Assembly: GCF_003460605.1 (NCBI RefSeq)
Contig: NZ_QTVN01000014.1
Span: 58,608-122,607, forward strand
Source: Ruminococcus sp. AF31-8BH
GTDB lineage: Bacteria; Bacillota; Clostridia; Lachnospirales; Lachnospiraceae
DNA length: 64,000 nt
Reading direction: 5' to 3'
Position 1 is the first letter of the stretch. Each line of letters begins with the position of its first letter. This document shows positions 1-8,171 of this stretch, piece after piece. The position numbers and the translations under genes were made by a program. A model generated the notes under the pieces. That model was not told the DNA's origin and ran no database searches. It saw only the letters and a list, made by a program, of their open reading frames with translations.

Positions 1-984
1 TTTGTAGTTGGCGGCGGTATTCTCATTGCCATTGCGTTTTTAATCGATGGACTTCTGGTTGATATGAATGCCCTGGATGTGGCAGAACGTGCTAACTTCG
101 GTACCATCACTCCGGCAGCAGCTATGTTCAAGCAGATCGGAGATGTGGCTTTTGGATTTATGCTTCCGGTGCTGGCTGGATTTATTGCTATGGCCATCGG
201 TGACAGACCGGCTCTTGCACTTGGTTTTGTAGGCGGTATGATGGCAGCCAATGGAACATCCGGTTTTCTTGGTGCTCTGGTAGCTGGTTTTGCAGCAGGC
301 TATATTATCCTGGGACTTCGCAAGGCATGCGAGAAGCTTCCGGAAGCCCTTGAGAAAATCGCTCCGGTTCTGATCTATCCGGTTGTTGGTATTCTGGTAA
401 TGGGATTACTGATGCTGTTTGTAGTTGAGCCGATCATGGGCGGTATTAATACTGCACTGAATAATGGACTGACATCTATGGGAAGCTCCAGCAAGATCGT
501 ACTTGGTCTGATCCTTGGCGGAATGATGGCAATCGATATGGGCGGTCCATTTAACAAAGCAGCTTATGTATTCGGATCTGCAGCGATTGCAGCAGGTAAC
601 TATGATATTATGGCAGCCGTTATGGTAGGCGGTATGGTTCCGCCATGTGCTATCGCACTTGCTACTCTCCTTTTTAAGGATAAATTTACAAAGGAAGAAC
701 GAGAGTCCGGTCCTACCAACTTTATTATGGGACTTGCCTTTATCACAGAGGGCGCTATTCCTTTTGCAGCAGCGGATCCTCTTCATGTGCTTCCGGCCTG
801 CATCGTTGGTTCCGGTCTTGCAGGGGCCATGTCCATGGCATTTGGATGTACCTTAATGGCACCCCACGGCGGAATCTTTGTAGTCCCGGTTATGGGAAAT
901 GCAGTGATGTATCTGGTGACACTGGTTGTGGGAACTGTAGTTTCTGCAGTGCTTCTGGGACTGCTGAAGAAGAAAAACGCGTAA
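1..984 (+). CDS. fruA: PTS fructose-type transporter subunit IIC (5' partial)
   Basis: Membrane EIIC domain of a fructose-family PTS permease, which moves the sugar through the membrane while it is phosphorylated. The frame is open from base 1 (it reads FVVGGGILIAIAFLIDG before the first Met at 64), so the gene begins outside the window and EIIA/EIIB domains may lie upstream. Repeated hydrophobic helices, the stretch GFVGGMMAANGTSGFLGAL and the C-terminal FITEGAIPFAAADPLHVLP and APHGGIFVVP segments are typical of the family. It ends in a lysine-rich tail and is followed 139 bp later by its own HPr and Enzyme I genes. The exact sugar is inferred from family only. Confidence 0.93.
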   Translation, partial: FVVGGGILIAIAFLIDGLLVDMNALDVAERANFGTITPAAAMFKQIGDVAFGFMLPVLAGFIAMAIGDRPALALGFVGGMMAANGTSGFLGALVAGFAAGYIILGLRKACEKLPEALEKIAPVLIYPVVGILVMGLLMLFVVEPIMGGINTALNNGLTSMGSSSKIVLGLILGGMMAIDMGGPFNKAAYVFGSAAIAAGNYDIMAAVMVGGMVPPCAIALATLLFKDKFTKEERESGPTNFIMGLAFITEGAIPFAAADPLHVLPACIVGSGLAGAMSMAFGCTLMAPHGGIFVVPVMGNAVMYLVTLVVGTVVSAVLLGLLKKKNA

Positions 985-1123
985 GATTATCAATTATAAC
1001 GGCTGCGCAGGCAGAACTAAATAATAAAAAATAGCTTTTGGGTTGACAGAGAACCCGGAAGTCGATATAAAGAAATTATAGAAATAGCAGAAAAATAAAA
1101 TTACAAAAACGGAGGAAATCATC

Positions 1124-1381
1124 ATGAGAGAATTTAAGTATGTAGTAACAGATCCGGAAGGAATCCACGCACGTCCGGCAGGAGAACTGGTAAAGGCAGT
1201 AAAGGCTTTTTCCTCTGACATTAAGATCGCCAAGGGCGGCAAGGCTATGAACTGCAAGGCAATCTTCGGAGTGATGGGACTGGCAGTTAAGAAAGGGGAC
1301 GAGGTCACCCTTACATTTGAAGGCGCAGATGAAGATGCCGCATACGAGGCAGTAAGCAAATTCATGCAGGAGACTCTGTAA
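1124..1381 (+). CDS. ptsH: HPr-family phosphocarrier lacking Ser46
   Basis: 85-residue HPr that relays phosphate from Enzyme I to the PTS permease in the cytoplasm. The catalytic histidine is His15 in GIHARPA. The position equal to the regulatory Ser46 of Bacillus HPr is alanine (NCKAIFGVMG instead of NLKSIMGVMS), so HPr kinase/phosphorylase could not modify it there. AGGAGG-like ribosome site (ggaggaaatcatc) precedes the ATG. Sitting between EIIC and Enzyme I, it is probably a pathway-dedicated HPr and not the general one used for catabolite repression through CcpA; that role is inference. Confidence 0.95.
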   Translation: MREFKYVVTDPEGIHARPAGELVKAVKAFSSDIKIAKGGKAMNCKAIFGVMGLAVKKGDEVTLTFEGADEDAAYEAVSKFMQETL

Positions 1382-1395
1382 GAGGCAGCGAAAGA

Positions 1396-1427
1396 GACGG
1401 ACATACCTGCGGGTATGTCCTGTTTTT
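1396..1427 (+). terminator. Intra-operon hairpin between ptsH and ptsI
   Basis: GGACATACC (1399-1407) pairs with GGGTATGTCC (1411-1420) over a 3-nt loop and is followed by TGTTTTTT. It has the form of an intrinsic terminator inside the operon and could make HPr more abundant than Enzyme I. Confidence 0.7.
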
Positions 1428-1452
1428 TACAAGTATTTGTGGGAGAGAAAAC

Positions 1453-3102
1453 ATGCAGGTATATAACGGAAAAAGTGTATTTGGCGGAATTGCCATCGGT
1501 AAGATCAGTGTATATCAGAAGAAGGAGCAGCAGGTAAAGCGCGTGAAGGTGGAAGACCCGGATCAGGAGATGGCGCGCTATGGGAAAGCCAAGGCAGAAG
1601 GAATCCGCCAGCTCCAAGGCCTCTATGACAAAGCCTTGAAAGAAGTGGGAGAAGCCAACGCCGCGATTTTTGAAGTCCATCAGATGATGATGGAGGATGA
1701 CGGATACAATGAATCCGTAGAGAACATTGTCCGCAGCCAGGGCGTGAATGCAGAGTATGCAGTGGCAACCACAGGAGACAATTACGCACAGATGTTTTCT
1801 GCCATGGATGACGACTACATGCGGGAGCGTGCTGCAGATGTCCGGGATATTTCAGAGCGTCTTCTCACCATCTTGAATGGGGAAGACACAGGCAGTGTGG
1901 ACGCAGACGAGCCAAAGATCATTGTAGCAGAGGATCTGGCTCCTTCAGAGACTGTTCAGTTGGACAAGGATAAGGTTCTTTCTTTTGTCACAGTGAAGGG
2001 CTCCCTGAATTCCCATACTGCTATTCTGGCAAGAACCATGGCAATCCCTGCACTTGTGAATACTTCCATGACTCTTGATAGTGTGATGGATGGGAAGCTT
2101 GGAATTGTGGATGGCGCAAGCGGTACCTTCTATGTAGACCCAGATGAGAAGACTCTTGAGGAAATGAAGAAACGACAGGAAGAGGATCTTTCCAGAAAGC
2201 AGCTTCTCCAGACCCTGAAGGGAAAGGACAATGTTACACTTGACGGACAGAAAGTGATGTTGTACGCTAATATAGGAAACATCAAGGACCTGGCAACTGT
2301 GATCCAGAATGATGCAGGTGGAATCGGACTTTTCAGAAGCGAATTTATCTATCTGGAGAAAGAGGATTTCCCTACAGAGGAGGAGCAGTTCCAGATTTAC
2401 AGACAGGTTGCACAGACGATGGCGGGGAAACGTGTGATTATCCGTACACTGGATATCGGTGCAGATAAGCAGTGCGATTATTTCCATATGGAGCATGAGG
2501 AGAATCCGGCACTTGGCTGCAGGGCTATCCGTATCTGCCTGACCAGACCGGAGATTTTCAAGACACAGCTTCGGGCTTTATTCCGTGCCAGTGTATTTGG
2601 CAGGATTGCCATTATGTACCCTATGATCACCAGCGTGCAGGAGGTACGCCAGATCAAGAAGATCGTGGAAGAAGTGAAGCAGGAGCTGACCAGCCAGGGC
2701 GTAGAATTTGGCAATCCCGAGCAGGGTATTATGATCGAGACTCCGGCAGCAGCCATCATTAGTGATAATCTGGCGAAGGAAGTGGATTTCTTTAGTATCG
2801 GAACCAATGATCTGAGCCAGTATACCATGGCAATCGACCGTCAGAATCCACAGCTGGATCCGTTCTTTGATCCTCATCATCCGGCAGTGCTTCGTATGAT
2901 CTCCATGGTTGTGGAGAATGCACATAAGGCTGGTATCTGGGCTGGAATCTGTGGAGAGCTTGGTGCAGACCAGTCACTTACGAAAGAGTTTCTGGCAATG
3001 GGAGTGGATGAGCTTTCTGTTTCTCCGGGAAGCATTCTGCCGCTCCGCAAGATCATTCTGGAAACAAATGTTGGAGAATATAAGGCGGGAAAAGAATGTT
3101 AA
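1453..3102 (+). CDS. ptsI: Phosphoenolpyruvate-protein phosphotransferase (Enzyme I)
   Basis: 549-residue Enzyme I, which takes phosphate from PEP and gives it to HPr. N-terminal HPr-binding and swivelling domains contain the phospho-histidine loop GSLNSHTAILART (around residue 190). The C-terminal PEP-binding barrel shows GGIGLFRSEFIYL, RTLDIGADKQ, MYPMITSV, IMIETPAA and SIGTNDLSQYTMA. It is slightly shorter than the usual ~570 residues. The start ATG at 1453 follows the hairpin and a GGGAG ribosome site. The stop overlaps the start of the DeoR gene by 7 bp, so the genes are translationally coupled. Second copies of Enzyme I dedicated to fructose are known in Clostridia; whether this is the only one cannot be told here. 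Confidence 0.96.
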   Translation: MQVYNGKSVFGGIAIGKISVYQKKEQQVKRVKVEDPDQEMARYGKAKAEGIRQLQGLYDKALKEVGEANAAIFEVHQMMMEDDGYNESVENIVRSQGVNAEYAVATTGDNYAQMFSAMDDDYMRERAADVRDISERLLTILNGEDTGSVDADEPKIIVAEDLAPSETVQLDKDKVLSFVTVKGSLNSHTAILARTMAIPALVNTSMTLDSVMDGKLGIVDGASGTFYVDPDEKTLEEMKKRQEEDLSRKQLLQTLKGKDNVTLDGQKVMLYANIGNIKDLATVIQNDAGGIGLFRSEFIYLEKEDFPTEEEQFQIYRQVAQTMAGKRVIIRTLDIGADKQCDYFHMEHEENPALGCRAIRICLTRPEIFKTQLRALFRASVFGRIAIMYPMITSVQEVRQIKKIVEEVKQELTSQGVEFGNPEQGIMIETPAAAIISDNLAKEVDFFSIGTNDLSQYTMAIDRQNPQLDPFFDPHHPAVLRMISMVVENAHKAGIWAGICGELGADQSLTKEFLAMGVDELSVSPGSILPLRKIILETNVGEYKAGKEC

Positions 3103-3845
3103 CACAGCAACGGCATGAGATCATCCTGAAGCTTCTGCGGGAAAAGGGAAGCATTACCGTAACAGAGGTGCGGGATCTTCTCGATACATCAGAATCTACA
3201 GTGCGAAGGGATATCACAGCACTTGACAAGGAAGGCAAGCTGGAGAAGGTTTTCGGCGGCGCCGTGGAATTGAAGGAGCGGGTAACTGCATACGAATATT
3301 CCGTAGCAGAGAAAATGGGACTGAAGCTGGAGGAGAAGCATAGGATTGCAAGATATGCAGCGGGTCTGATCCAGGACGAGGACTTTGTGTATATTGATGC
3401 AGGAACCACCACCGGAGATATGCTGAAGTTTCTCCAGGTGACAAGAGCGGTCTTTGTCACCAATGCAGTAGCACATGCCCAGTCTCTGGCAGAAAGGGGC
3501 TTTAAGGTTTTTCTTGTAGGAGGAGAATTGAAAGGATCCACAGAGGCGGTAATCGGCAATCAGGCGATGAATACCCTTCGGGAATACCATTTTACCAAGG
3601 GATTTTTCGGAACTAACGGGATTACCAAGAAGAGCGGATGCACCACCCCGGATGCCAATGAGGCAGCAGTAAAGTCAGCAGCCATGCAGCAGTGCCGGGA
3701 GTGCTACGTGCTTTGCGACAGCTCCAAGTTTGACAATATCAGTTCTGTGACCTTTGCGGATTTCTACCGTTCCACCGTGATCACAGATAAGATCCCGGCA
3801 GGATATGAGGACTGTTCTAACCTTGTAGAGGTGCCGAAGGAATAA
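3096..3845 (+). CDS. DeoR/GlpR-family transcriptional regulator
   Basis: 249-residue DeoR-type repressor. The N-terminal winged helix-turn-helix (MLTQQRHEIILKLLREKG, then TVTEVRDLLDTSESTVRRD) is followed by a DeoRC sugar-phosphate sensor domain (residues ~75-235) with DAGTTTGDML, FVTNAVAHA and CDSSKF. It overlaps ptsI, so it most likely controls this PTS operon in response to a phosphorylated sugar such as fructose-1-phosphate, like FruR-type regulators. The ligand is inferred. Starting at 3096 fits because MLTQQRH is the usual DeoR N-terminus. Confidence 0.93.
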   Translation: MLTQQRHEIILKLLREKGSITVTEVRDLLDTSESTVRRDITALDKEGKLEKVFGGAVELKERVTAYEYSVAEKMGLKLEEKHRIARYAAGLIQDEDFVYIDAGTTTGDMLKFLQVTRAVFVTNAVAHAQSLAERGFKVFLVGGELKGSTEAVIGNQAMNTLREYHFTKGFFGTNGITKKSGCTTPDANEAAVKSAAMQQCRECYVLCDSSKFDNISSVTFADFYRSTVITDKIPAGYEDCSNLVEVPKE

Positions 3846-3888
3846 AAAATAACAGAGGGTGTTAAGAAACGAAAGAGGCTTGAAAAGA

Positions 3889-4686
3889 ATGATAAAATTA
3901 ATTGCATCCGATCTGGATGGAACGCTTCTTCAGGAAGGAACTATGGATATCAATCCGGAGATTTATGATATTATCCACAAATTAAAGGCAAAAGGAATCG
4001 TTTTTGCGGCAGTCAGCGGAAGGGAATATGACAGTATTGCCAGAGTCTTTGCACCTGTAAAGGACGATATTTATTTTATTGCAGGAAACGGTGGAATCAT
4101 TTCCTTCCAGGGAGAGATTATTGAGAAAATGGCAATCCCGGCAGATGTTCTGAAAGATGTAGTGGAATACGTCAGAAGCCAGGAAGGTGCCTCCTTTATG
4201 ACTGCAGGAAGTGCCCAGGCGTATGTGGAGCGTGCGGATCAGGCGTTTGTGAAGAAGCTGCGTGAGGGGTACAAGCTTCATGTAAATGAAGTAGATGATG
4301 TATTGCATGCACCGGAGACCATGACCAAGGTTGCCATGTACAATGAGAAAGTAGATGCTGCGGCAGGCGCCGAGGAAGCCAAGAAAATTTTCGGTGACCG
4401 GATTCAGATTATGGCGTCTGGGGATTACTGGGTAGATTTTGTAGACATCCATTCCGGAAAAGGAAATGCATTACAGAAACTCTGTGCTCGTCTAGGGATT
4501 ACTAAGAAAGAAGAAGTGGTGGCATTTGGGGACAACTGCAATGATGTGAGCATGCTCACCGAAGCAGGCAAAAGCTACGCCGTTACCACCGCCCGTGAGG
4601 AAGCCAAGCAAGCCGCAAAGTATGTCCTGGAAAAACCCGGTCCGGACAGCGTGCTGAATGTGCTGAAGATGATTCTGGAATTGTAG
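3889..4686 (+). CDS. Cof-type HAD-IIB phosphatase
   Basis: 265-residue haloacid-dehalogenase-family hydrolase, a soluble Mg2+-dependent sugar-phosphate or nucleotide phosphatase. Motif I is SDLDGTLL, motif II FAAVSGRE, then the type IIB cap, the motif III lysine near TMTKVAMYNE and motif IV GDNCNDVSML. The ATG at 3889 follows AAAGAGG with good spacing and puts DLDGT at the usual distance from the N-terminus; an in-frame GTG at 3859 would add ten residues that are not family-like. It is the last gene of the PTS operon and may dephosphorylate excess sugar phosphate. Confidence 0.9.
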   Translation: MIKLIASDLDGTLLQEGTMDINPEIYDIIHKLKAKGIVFAAVSGREYDSIARVFAPVKDDIYFIAGNGGIISFQGEIIEKMAIPADVLKDVVEYVRSQEGASFMTAGSAQAYVERADQAFVKKLREGYKLHVNEVDDVLHAPETMTKVAMYNEKVDAAAGAEEAKKIFGDRIQIMASGDYWVDFVDIHSGKGNALQKLCARLGITKKEEVVAFGDNCNDVSMLTEAGKSYAVTTAREEAKQAAKYVLEKPGPDSVLNVLKMILEL

Positions 4687-4777
4687 AATTTAAATAATTT
4701 GGCTTGTGGGAACAAATTTATAATCCGAATTTTAAACCTATCGAATTCGATTCAATTAGTGATTGTAGTATGTGAAT

Positions 4778-4826
4778 AACAAGCCCTCTCCAGGCTGCAT
4801 AATAGGCAGTTCGGAGGGGCTTGTTT
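4778..4826. terminator. Bidirectional terminator between convergent genes
   Basis: AACAAGCCCTCTCC and GGAGGGGCTTGTTT form a long hairpin between the phosphatase gene (plus) and the ferredoxin gene (minus), with T runs on both sides. Confidence 0.75.
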
Positions 4827-4892
4827 CATCATTCGGGCATGTTTAAATTTAAGATATTAAGTTTGAGGAATAAAGGGGAATCCTGGTGCGTG

Positions 4893-5705
4893 TCAGGGCA
4901 GAATTCTTCCATCCGTGGAAATGGTATACACCTGCCATGGAAGGAATTTTCCGCTTGCTTTCATGGCATTTACGGCAGCCTGCTGGATTCCGCCGCAGCA
5001 GGGGACTTCCATGCGCACGATGGTCACGCTCTTAATATCGTTCTGGCGGATGATCTCTGTAAGCTTCTGGCTGTAGTCTATAGAATCCAGTTTTGGACAT
5101 CCGATCAGGGTAATCTTTCCCTTAATGAAATCCTGGTGGAAATTTGCATAGGCGTAGGCAGTACAATCTGCTGCAATGAGAAGGTGTGCTCCGTCAAAGT
5201 AAGGCGCATTTACAGGTACAAGCTTAATCTGTACCGGCCACTGCTGAAGCTGGGATTCTGCCGGCATATTACAGCCAGGCTGAATGCCTGCAGTCATGTT
5301 TTTATCAGAAGAAAACTGTTGATTGGAAACAGGTGTATTCTGACTGCTATTGCTGCGGCTGCCAAAAAGGGAAGATGATTTTGCCTGAGCCGCATTTCCC
5401 CTGTGCAGCAGTTTTGCCATGCTTCCCGGGCATCCGGTGTGAGCCGGGGCAGCAGAAGCAGCTTCCAGTTTCTTCTTATTTTCCAGAACTGCGGCTTCAT
5501 CGTAGGCAGCCGCTTCTCTTTCTACAAAGGAAATGGCATTTGTGGGACAGGCTGGGAGGCAGTCCCCCAGACCGTCACAGTAATCCTCCCGAAGGAGCTT
5601 CGCCTTTCCGTCCACCATGCCGATGGCACTTTCGTGGCAGGCCCGGGCACAAAGCCCGCAGCCGTTGCATTTTTCTTCATCTATATGAATGATTTTTCTG
5701 ATCAT
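4893..5705 (-). CDS. 2x[4Fe-4S] ferredoxin-domain protein linked to Hcp
   Basis: 270-residue iron-sulfur protein. The N-terminal ~65 residues hold a bacterial-ferredoxin fold with two cluster motifs: CNGCGLCARAC and CDGLGDCLPACP. A low-complexity linker (residues ~85-150, Ser/Gln/Asn-rich) leads to a C-terminal domain of ~120 residues with Cys motifs (ADCTAYAY, GCPKLD, VPCCGGIQQAA). It starts 18 bp after the hcp stop and is co-transcribed with hcp, so it is a likely electron donor or accessory for hydroxylamine/NO reduction. Similar proteins accompany hcp in other Clostridia; the exact partner is inferred. Confidence 0.88.
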   Translation of the reverse strand: MIRKIIHIDEEKCNGCGLCARACHESAIGMVDGKAKLLREDYCDGLGDCLPACPTNAISFVEREAAAYDEAAVLENKKKLEAASAAPAHTGCPGSMAKLLHRGNAAQAKSSSLFGSRSNSSQNTPVSNQQFSSDKNMTAGIQPGCNMPAESQLQQWPVQIKLVPVNAPYFDGAHLLIAADCTAYAYANFHQDFIKGKITLIGCPKLDSIDYSQKLTEIIRQNDIKSVTIVRMEVPCCGGIQQAAVNAMKASGKFLPWQVYTISTDGRILP

Positions 5706-5723
5706 GAAATTTTTCCTCCGTTA

Positions 5724-7319
5724 TTATCCCAGCAGTGTGGCCAGATCTTCCTCCGGTGTAGTAATCGCCGCAATCCCGAAATTCTCTACCAGGTAATTCA
5801 GTACATTTGGGGAAAGGAATGCCGGCAGGGTCGGGCCAAGGCGGATGTTCTTGATTCCAAGATGCAGCAGGGTAAGCAAAATGGAAACTGCCTTCTGCTC
5901 ATACCAGGAGAGCACCATGGAAAGAGGAAGCTCATTGACGCCACATCCAAATGCCTCTGCAAGAGCCACTGCCACCTTGATGGCACCATAAGCATCGTTG
6001 CACTGTCCCATATCCATCAGTCTCGGAAGACCTCCAATGGTTCCAAGATCCAGATCGTTGAAACGGTATTTTCCGCAGGCCAGAGTAAGGATCACGGAAT
6101 CAGCAGGAGTCTGCTTCACGAAATCAGTGTAATAATTGCGCCCGCTTCTTGCGCCGTCACAGCCTGCCACCAGGAAGAAATGACGGATGGCGCCTTTTTT
6201 CACGGCATCGATTACCTGGTCAGCAACCCCGAGAATAGTGCCGTGTCCAAAGCCTGTGGTCAGGGAAGTGCCGCCATTGATTCCTGTAAACTGCTGATCC
6301 TCCTCATATCCGCCAAGCTCCAGTGCACGCTGGATCACCGGAGTGAAATCCTTTTCCCCGTCAATATGCACGGTTCCCGGGAAAGTTACAGTTCCGGTGG
6401 TAAAGACACGGTCCATGTAGCTTGGTTTCGGCGGCATCAGGCAGTTGGTTGTGAAAAGGATCGGCGCCGGAAGATTTGCAAATTCCTTCTGCTGATTCTG
6501 CCATGCAGTACCGAAGTTTCCTTTTAAGTGGCTGTATTTTTTCAGTTCCGGATAAGCGTGGCAGGGAAGCATTTCCCCGTGGGTGTAAATGTTGATTCCT
6601 TTTCCCTCAGTCTGCTCCAGAAGCAGTTTCAAGTCGTGGAGGTCATGTCCGGTGATGACGATGAAAGGTCCTTTTTCCACAGTCAGGGGTACGGTCACCG
6701 GGGAAGGTGTGCCGTATGTGGTGGTGTTTGCCCGGTCCAGAAGCTCCATGCAGGAAAGATTGTATTTGCCTACTTCCATGACAATGGGAAGCAGCAGGTC
6801 CATATCCCAGTCTTCGCCCAGCGCGAAAAGTGCTTTTCCGAAAAATTCATATACCTCCGGATCGGTATATCCAAGCGTCAGCGCATGGTAAGCGTAAGCC
6901 GCCATTCCGCGGATTCCAAAAAGAATCAGGGATTTCAGGGAGCGGATATCTTCCTGTGCATTCCAAAGGCGGTTCATGTCGTAATCGTCATTGTGTCCGC
7001 ATGGGGAAGCGCAGCCGCCGCAGTCCGGGCGAAGGCGGGCTTTTTCCTGATGGACACGGTCTGTAAGCTCTGCAATGGCTTTGTCATCGAAGCTTACGTT
7101 GGTAAGAGTGGCGAAAAGTCCTTCCACCATCAGCTTCCATGTGGAATCGGAAAGAGGAGCATTTTCGTCTGCCGCGTGTGCAAGCCCGATCAGCGCGCCG
7201 GTAAGCTCATCCTGAAGACGGGCGGTGTCAGCGGTTTTTCCACAGACCCCTTTGGCACCTGTACAGCCAGTACATCCGGCAGTCTGCTCACACTGAAAAC
7301 AAAACATATTTTTTTCCAT
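5724..7319 (-). CDS. hcp: Hybrid-cluster protein / hydroxylamine reductase
   Basis: About 531 residues. Reduces hydroxylamine and probably NO using a [4Fe-4S] cluster and a hybrid Fe-S-O cluster. The N-terminal cysteine motif MFCFQCEQTAGCTGCTGAKGVCG is characteristic, and ligands of the hybrid cluster are visible at TTNCLMPPKPSY, VAGCDGARSGRNYY and LACGKYRFN. The start at 7319 (MEKNMFCFQ) is chosen because a perfect AGGAGG (complement of 7329-7334) lies 9 nt upstream; the open frame extends to 7400 but that part is not family-like. Transcribed divergently from a Crp/Fnr regulator and followed by the ferredoxin gene. Confidence 0.96.
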   Translation of the reverse strand: MEKNMFCFQCEQTAGCTGCTGAKGVCGKTADTARLQDELTGALIGLAHAADENAPLSDSTWKLMVEGLFATLTNVSFDDKAIAELTDRVHQEKARLRPDCGGCASPCGHNDDYDMNRLWNAQEDIRSLKSLILFGIRGMAAYAYHALTLGYTDPEVYEFFGKALFALGEDWDMDLLLPIVMEVGKYNLSCMELLDRANTTTYGTPSPVTVPLTVEKGPFIVITGHDLHDLKLLLEQTEGKGINIYTHGEMLPCHAYPELKKYSHLKGNFGTAWQNQQKEFANLPAPILFTTNCLMPPKPSYMDRVFTTGTVTFPGTVHIDGEKDFTPVIQRALELGGYEEDQQFTGINGGTSLTTGFGHGTILGVADQVIDAVKKGAIRHFFLVAGCDGARSGRNYYTDFVKQTPADSVILTLACGKYRFNDLDLGTIGGLPRLMDMGQCNDAYGAIKVAVALAEAFGCGVNELPLSMVLSWYEQKAVSILLTLLHLGIKNIRLGPTLPAFLSPNVLNYLVENFGIAAITTPEEDLATLLG

Positions 7320-7431
7320 AGTAGATAACCTCCTGTGTAGTGTTTTATATTTATATAAGGAATAGTTCTGGTTAAAAGCCGCGGACAGCAGAGGAAACAA
7401 TCACGAAAAGCTTTCCATTTCTGCTTCGTCC

Positions 7432-7490
7432 TTGACTTTACATGTGCACTATAATATAATTCAGACAACAAGTATGTTGTTAAAACAACA
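7432..7490 (+). promoter_or_regulatory. Promoter and overlapping palindromic operators of the Crp/Fnr gene
   Basis: TTGACT (7432-7437), 17-nt spacer, TATAAT (7455-7460). Just downstream, at the expected transcription start, are two overlapping palindromes: ACAACA-AGTA-TGTTGT (7465-7480) and TGTTGTT-AA-AACAACA (7475-7490). They share the TGTTGT half-site. Their position suggests that the regulator represses itself and perhaps acts on hcp. Confidence 0.8.
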
Positions 7491-7502
7491 AAAGGAGAAA
7501 AA

Positions 7503-8168
7503 ATGAATTTTGAATTTCTTTCCAGAACATTTCTTTTCCAGGGAACCAGTCCGGAGGAAACTCAGCATATGCTTTCCTGTCTGAATGCGGAGCCAAAAAG
7601 CTATCCTAAGGGAAGCGTAATCTGTCAGGTTGGGGACCAGATGAAAGCTATGGGACTTGTGCTGTCAGGCAGTGTTCATATTGAGAGCATTGATATGATG
7701 GGAAACAAAACTATTCTGAACCGGATCGCTCCGGGTCAGGTGTTTGGGGAAACTTACGCCTGCATTCCCGGGGAAAAGCTGCTGGTAGGGGTGACGGCTG
7801 CGGAGGACTGCCAGATTTTGTTCCTTGAAGTGGGAAAAATTTTCCGCACCTGCCCGGATACCTGTCCCTGTCACGAGAAGCTGATCCGCAACATGCTGAT
7901 GGTCATGGCAAAAAAAAATCTGGAGCTTTCCAGACGAAGCCTTCACACTGCGCCAAAATCCATCCGGGGAAGGCTGATCTCCTATTTTTCCCAGGAGATG
8001 GTGCAGCAGGGCAGCAGTCGGTTTATTATTCCCTTTAACCGGCAGGAGCTTGCGGATTATCTGGGAGTGGACAGAAGTGCTCTGTCCAATGAGCTTGGGA
8101 AAATGCGAAAAGAAGGCATGATTGAAGTAAACAGAAACCAGATTCATTATCTGGAACAGGAGGATTAA
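7503..8168 (+). CDS. Crp/Fnr-family regulator, HcpR-like
   Basis: 221-residue transcription factor with an N-terminal cyclic-nucleotide-like sensor barrel (residues ~10-125, LSGSVHIESIDMMGNKTILNRIAPGQVFGE) and a C-terminal winged helix (RQELADYLGVDRSALSNELGKMRKEGMIEV). A cluster of cysteines and a histidine, TCPDTCPCHEK, lies between the barrel and the dimer helix and could bind heme or an iron-sulfur cluster. It is divergent from hcp, as expected for HcpR-type nitrosative-stress regulators. The stop is 3 bp before the MalY gene, so the two are co-transcribed. The sensing mechanism is inferred. Confidence 0.9.
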   Translation: MNFEFLSRTFLFQGTSPEETQHMLSCLNAEPKSYPKGSVICQVGDQMKAMGLVLSGSVHIESIDMMGNKTILNRIAPGQVFGETYACIPGEKLLVGVTAAEDCQILFLEVGKIFRTCPDTCPCHEKLIRNMLMVMAKKNLELSRRSLHTAPKSIRGRLISYFSQEMVQQGSSRFIIPFNRQELADYLGVDRSALSNELGKMRKEGMIEVNRNQIHYLEQED

Positions 8169-8171
8169 AAG

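Noticed and set aside
64..984. Met at base 64 as the start of the EIIC gene
   Set aside because: The frame is open and family-like upstream to base 1, so the gene is truncated by the window edge.
5403..6527. 374-codon plus-strand open frame
   Set aside because: It lies opposite the ferredoxin and hcp genes, has no family features, and the minus-strand proteins are clear.
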